Assembly: GCA_964459995.1 (NCBI GenBank)
Contig: CAYWOR010000014.1
Span: 6,357 to 70,356, forward strand
DNA from: CAZSHG01 sp964459995
GTDB lineage: Bacteria > UBP14 > UBA6098
Length of the DNA: 64,000 bases
Direction: 5' to 3'
Position numbers and translations under genes: made by a program. Below the pieces are notes generated by a model. That model was given only the letters and a program-made list of their open reading frames with translations, did no database searches and had not been told where the DNA came from. Every line of letters begins with the position of its first letter. Positions within the stretch are counted from its first letter, which is position 1. Positions 61,139 through 64,000 of the stretch are shown here, one piece after another.

Positions 61139-62386
61139 ATGACACGGCGCGAGGAACATATCATCCCCCGAGACCTTTCGTTCGCGAAGGCGCGCGAGTT
61201 TTTATTCCCCGATCTCGACAGCATCGACCCGCGGCTGAAGGAGATTTTCACGCGCCAGGCGGGGTCGTCGCTCTTTCTGGTCTTCACGATGATTTTCGCC
61301 ATGAGCGCTTTCATTTTTCTGCTCAGCCTCGGGTCGAACATCGAGACGCTTGTGCTTGTGCGAAGCCTGATAGCCCTCGTGGCCGGAATGGCGATTATTC
61401 TCGGCCTGCACAAAGTTCTTCGCGGCGACAAACGCGACATGTGGCTTCTTGCGTTGTCGGTTGTGTTCATTGCAACATGGGGGGTGGCCAAGGATATCGC
61501 GAATTTCGATGTCCTTTTTAACAGCTACGGCATTTTGTATGTTGTCGTTCTTTTTTTCGGGATGATTCTGATGCCTTTCAAACCGAGGGTATCGATGTTT
61601 TTGGGGTTGTATTGTGCGATTTTGTATATCGTTTTGTGGTTTGTTTTTGTTCGCCCAGTTTTTGGTGCGGATTTGGTCGAAAGAGTTTTCGGTGACGGGG
61701 TGGGAGGGTTCATTCGGAATTGGTTCAGGTCGATGCCCGGTAGTGAAAACGAGGTTATGGGACACTTTAAATTTTATACTGCATGGTATGTTATACAGTA
61801 TCCAATTTTAGGGGCGATAGCGGCGGTTTTCAGAGCGGCAAATCTGAGGGCTTACATTAAGACTTTCATTGCCGACAAGACAATTGTTACAAAAACAGCC
61901 GAACTCGACGCGACAAAAGCCTTACTGCTTAAGCCGGAAAGCCAGCGCTTAGAATTCAAATCGAGCCTGCGGTGGGATTATCGCGAGAACAAAACCAACA
62001 AAAAGCTCGAAGAGGTAATTGTTAAAACTATTGCGGGATTTATGAACGCAGAGGGCGGTATTTTGTTTATCGGCGTCGATGACGACGGCAAACCCCTCGG
62101 CCTCGACAAAGATTATGCATCATTGGGCAAAAAGGACGCCGACGGAATGGAACTTATTCTATATAGACTCGTCGCGGATTATCTCGGTGTAGAGTTCAGC
62201 GGGAATATAACGATCTCCTTTCCAAATATACAAGACATCGAAATTTGCAGTATAACAATCCGTCCAAACGACAAGCCGGTGTTCGTCAAGAAACTTGACG
62301 GCGCTTTCTTTGTCAGAACGGGCAACAATACACAATTACTAAATCCGCAGGAAACAATGGAGTATATATCGAAACATTTCGAGTGA
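61139..62386 (+). CDS. Membrane protein with C-terminal AlbA_2/Schlafen-type domain
   Basis: 415 aa. Residues 1-260 hold about six membrane helices (SSLFLVFTMIFAMSAFIFLLSL; LVRSLIALVAGMAIILG; LLALSVVFIATWG; YGILYVVVLFFGMILM). A helix then leads to an AlbA_2/AAA_4 domain (ESQRLEFKSSLRWDY, IVKTIAGFMNAEGGILFIGVDDDGKPLGL, VFVKKLDGAFFVRTGNNTQLLNPQE), the divergent nucleic-acid or nucleotide-binding fold of Schlafen proteins. No wHTH tail is present. Some related membrane forms occur in bacterial defence contexts. It is preceded by array C and an XRE-like gene. Confidence 0.8.
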   Translation: MTRREEHIIPRDLSFAKAREFLFPDLDSIDPRLKEIFTRQAGSSLFLVFTMIFAMSAFIFLLSLGSNIETLVLVRSLIALVAGMAIILGLHKVLRGDKRDMWLLALSVVFIATWGVAKDIANFDVLFNSYGILYVVVLFFGMILMPFKPRVSMFLGLYCAILYIVLWFVFVRPVFGADLVERVFGDGVGGFIRNWFRSMPGSENEVMGHFKFYTAWYVIQYPILGAIAAVFRAANLRAYIKTFIADKTIVTKTAELDATKALLLKPESQRLEFKSSLRWDYRENKTNKKLEEVIVKTIAGFMNAEGGILFIGVDDDGKPLGLDKDYASLGKKDADGMELILYRLVADYLGVEFSGNITISFPNIQDIEICSITIRPNDKPVFVKKLDGAFFVRTGNNTQLLNPQETMEYISKHFE

Positions 62387-62394
62387 GGTTAATT

Positions 62395-62856
62395 ATGAAA
62401 GTGCTTAAAAAAGTATTCTCCGTTATTCTGATTGGACTAGGGTTATCGTTGGCATATCCCTTTGTTTTATCTCCAGACTTTGTAAGCGCGGTATTTCTTG
62501 TTTTTGCGCTTATGTTTGTCTTCGTCGGAGTTCTTAATCTAATTGGAATGGATGATTTGGAAAGAAAACTGATAAAAATACCGACCGAGGAAAAGCTTGA
62601 AAAGATAATAATGGCTGGAAAAAGCAAGTTTTGTCTTAAAGGCACAATAATCTTTCTCGCGGAATATGTAATTGTATTTACAGTTTTATTTCCTATGCTA
62701 TCTTTCTTTGACTCCTTTTATAATTGGGAATTTTATAAATACTCAGCTCTTGTAGGGTTAATGTTTCTTCCAATATTTGCTTTAGTGGTTATAAGATATT
62801 TTATATATTTGTGGAATGTATATAAATTAGAATACGATAAGATGACATCTGAATAA
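62395..62856 (+). CDS. Small polytopic membrane protein, unknown
   Basis: 153 aa from ATG 62395 (GAGG site), 8 bp after the AlbA_2 gene; the GTG 62383 would add four residues and overlap. Four hydrophobic segments: VFSVILIGLGLSLAYPFVL, AVFLVFALMFVFVGVLNL, IIFLAEYVIVFTVLFPML and LVGLMFLPIFALVVIRYFIY. The loop between helices 2 and 3 is charged (KIPTEEKLEKIIMAG). Its codon use is AT-rich compared with neighbouring genes. It probably works with the preceding membrane protein, but the family is not recognised. Confidence 0.6.
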   Translation: MKVLKKVFSVILIGLGLSLAYPFVLSPDFVSAVFLVFALMFVFVGVLNLIGMDDLERKLIKIPTEEKLEKIIMAGKSKFCLKGTIIFLAEYVIVFTVLFPMLSFFDSFYNWEFYKYSALVGLMFLPIFALVVIRYFIYLWNVYKLEYDKMTSE

Positions 62857-62860
62857 AATA

Positions 62861-62878
62861 GGGCGGCAAAAGCCGCCC
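62861..62878. terminator. Terminator between convergent genes
   Basis: GGGCGGC-AAAA-GCCGCCC. The T-rich tail (TATTTTATT) is on the minus strand, ending the outer-membrane protein gene; the plus strand may use it weakly. Confidence 0.75.
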
Positions 62879-62892
62879 CAATGATGATATAA

Positions 62893-63636
62893 CTATCTGT
62901 TAAGGTCGAACAGGAATTTAAGCGTAGTTGCGAAACCGAAATCGCGGGAATTGGAAAGTCCTTTTGCAAGCTCATTTTGAATATAAAAATTCCGACCGAG
63001 CATTGCGCCGAAAAATAGGCTCGTAGCCGATTCGCCCTCGACTAATCTATCGCCGAAAATCGGTCCGGATTGACCGCTCATATACTCGATCCCAACTCCG
63101 AAAACGGCGCGTTTGTCGAAATTCTTGAAAATCCCGCCGTGCGCTCCGAAACCGTATTCGAAGCCGTTACCGGAAACCATCTCGAAAACCGGATGAGCAA
63201 CCAGTGTGAATCCGCCGACATGGAAAAGGTTCGGCGCGGAAATCTCGAAAGCGACCTCTTTGCCGCCGAAATTGTTGACACAGGCCGCGATTCCGTCGAG
63301 AGTGTAAGCGCCGTCGCGCCTGGAGAGAATATTGTAGCTCGCACTTACTGAGACCTCGTCAACCGAGAACTCGCCGCGCGCTTTTTCGGCAGAGCCCGCG
63401 CCGAGATGCATCGAGAAACGGTCGGCAATTCCGTAATAGAAATTGACATTTGCCATAAGGGCATCGCTATCGGGAGATTTCATTTCGTTAAATGAATATT
63501 CTCCGAAACCCTCGACTGCGAGGGTGTTACGAGGATATACCATCGGCCTTTCCGAGAGGAAAAGGTAGGTATCGAAACATGCGGCCAACGAACCAACGAA
63601 AACAAGTGCCGCGAAAATCAACAATCTCGCTCTCAT
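62893..63636 (-). CDS. Predicted outer-membrane beta-barrel protein
   Basis: 247 aa. Signal sequence LLIFAALVFVGSLAAC: the last four residues look like a lipobox, so a lipoprotein is possible, but the rest is strand-rich. Alternating hydrophobic strands (TLAVEGFGEYSF, ANVNFYYGIADRFSMHLGAG, FSVDEVSVSASYNIL, FTLVAHPVFEM, FEYGFGAHGGIF, AVFGVGIEYMSG, SLFFGAMLGRNFYIQ, DFGFATTLKFLFDL) suggest an 8-10-strand barrel. No known porin family is recognised. Confidence 0.6.
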   Translation of the reverse strand: MRARLLIFAALVFVGSLAACFDTYLFLSERPMVYPRNTLAVEGFGEYSFNEMKSPDSDALMANVNFYYGIADRFSMHLGAGSAEKARGEFSVDEVSVSASYNILSRRDGAYTLDGIAACVNNFGGKEVAFEISAPNLFHVGGFTLVAHPVFEMVSGNGFEYGFGAHGGIFKNFDKRAVFGVGIEYMSGQSGPIFGDRLVEGESATSLFFGAMLGRNFYIQNELAKGLSNSRDFGFATTLKFLFDLNR

Positions 63637-63822
63637 AACTTCCTTTCAATTCGGGATGTTTTGCCCTTCTCGACCATGCATCCCGTTAACAGGGCCGAGA
63701 GTTTTTCAATTTAATCTTTTGCCTGTCAGAATCAAGTAAAAAGCTGAAATTGTGGGCAGTTATTATTATATGCCAAATCGTATAATCTGAGAACAGGGGT
63801 CAGTTAATTCGCGACGAACGGC

Positions 63823-64000
63823 CTATTTAAGATACACGATCCGTTTCGTCGCCGCCTGTCCCGTAGGGGCGAGGTCTCCTCGCCCGCCGACCCGCGCCCG
63901 GACGAGATACACGCCACTGCCGAGGGAGGGGTCGGGTTGCCAGACGAATTCGCAATTATTAATAGACACGGCGTCTCGCCGTGTGTCGAGCGGGACGCTC
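63823..64000 (-). CDS. Partial 3' end of a T9SS sorting-domain protein
   Basis: The minus-strand frame enters the window edge and ends at the TAG 63823-63825. It reads VSINNCEFVWQPDPSLGSGV, then YLVRARVGGRGDLAPTGQ and AATKRIVYLK. This is the last part of a type A sorting domain (WQPDPSLGSGVYLVR ... RIVYLK). It carries an in-frame insertion encoded by the hairpin repeat at 63861-63885, and further repeats lie at the window edge. The rest of the gene is outside the window. Confidence 0.75.
   Translation of the reverse strand, partial: SVPLDTRRDAVSINNCEFVWQPDPSLGSGVYLVRARVGGRGDLAPTGQAATKRIVYLK
63861..63885. repeat. CCGTAGGGG palindromic element, in frame in a sorting domain
   Basis: CCGTAGGGG shares its last three G with the stem GGGCGAGG-TCT-CCTCGCCC (8 bp, perfect). 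Same ends as 1414-1440 with different arm sequence. It encodes GGRGDLAPTG in the last loop of the sorting domain. Confidence 0.8.
63966..64000. repeat. Two adjacent short hairpin elements at the window edge
   Basis: ACACGGCG-TCT-CGCCGTGT (63966-63984) is a perfect 8-bp stem. GAGCG-GGA-CGCTC (63988-64000) is a 5-bp stem that may continue beyond the window. Both lie inside the partial sorting-domain gene and keep its frame. Confidence 0.65.

Noticed and set aside
60858..61142. 94-aa plus-strand frame ending ATGA on the AlbA_2 gene
   Set aside because: It starts with TTG inside the array without a ribosome site, and no family is recognised. Kept only as a possibility in the findings.
60837..61145. 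102-aa minus-strand ORF with VTFRRR repeats
   Set aside because: It is produced by array C read backwards plus antisense of the AlbA_2 gene start; no start context.

Overview
This window looks like a chromosomal contig from an uncultivated Gram-negative bacterium of the FCB superphylum (Fibrobacteres-Chlorobi-Bacteroidetes and allied candidate phyla). The main reason is that at least six predicted secreted proteins end in a PNPFN...YLVK type A sorting domain of the type IX secretion system (T9SS) kind. The phylum cannot be fixed from the sequence alone. Coding density is high, genes lie in long co-directional runs, and there is no prophage, rRNA operon or CRISPR array.

Layout: 0.2-1.6 kb holds a secreted sorting-domain protein whose coding region carries small palindromic repeats. 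1.7-4.3 kb is a feoA-feoB-small Cys protein ferrous iron operon. 4.4-4.9 kb is a RelE-type toxin-antitoxin pair. 4.9-5.8 kb is a structured region with tiny ORFs on the minus strand. 13.2 down to 6.0 kb is a minus-strand run: NUDIX hydrolase, NtrC-type regulator, GH18-like secreted protein, leuD, an E1-like adenylyltransferase, a ThiS/MoaD-like sulfur carrier, pdxJ, xseA. 13.5-22.6 kb runs on the plus strand: uppP, dnaE, lytic transglycosylase lipoprotein, NHL propeller protein, rlmD. After a nitroreductase and a 0.6 kb gap come pgpH-like, corC-like, a giant C25-peptidase-like protein, enolase and an ftsB-like gene. 39.5 down to 33.2 kb, on the minus strand, holds two sorting-domain proteins, a methyltransferase and a GH13 amylase. 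39.6-40.5 kb holds a 21-bp repeat array and a decayed hicAB pair. Two giant surface proteins (1,639 and 2,575 aa) flank an orphan MalG-type permease and a sodium:solute symporter. The right end has truA, a flippase-like membrane protein, tRNA-Ser, a beta-helix surface protein, an XRE-like regulator, a second exact 21-bp array, a membrane-anchored AlbA_2/Schlafen-type protein, an outer-membrane protein and a partial sorting-domain gene.

The most unusual signals are in the DNA rather than the core genes. (i) Three intergenic arrays keep a 21-bp period, each with its own core and variable filler, and one of them is a large two-sided dyad. (ii) Both toxin-antitoxin cassettes are bracketed by 26-30 bp direct repeats that copy the 3' end of the neighbouring gene. 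(iii) A family of short hairpin elements with a constant CCGTAGGGG end and self-complementary arms of different sequence lies in frame inside sorting-domain coding regions. (iv) A promoter, terminator and tiny-ORF locus lies near 5 kb. (v) A 163-bp nested palindrome lies upstream of uppP. Core genes appear ordinary. Coordinates of regulatory sites come from reading the sequence by eye.
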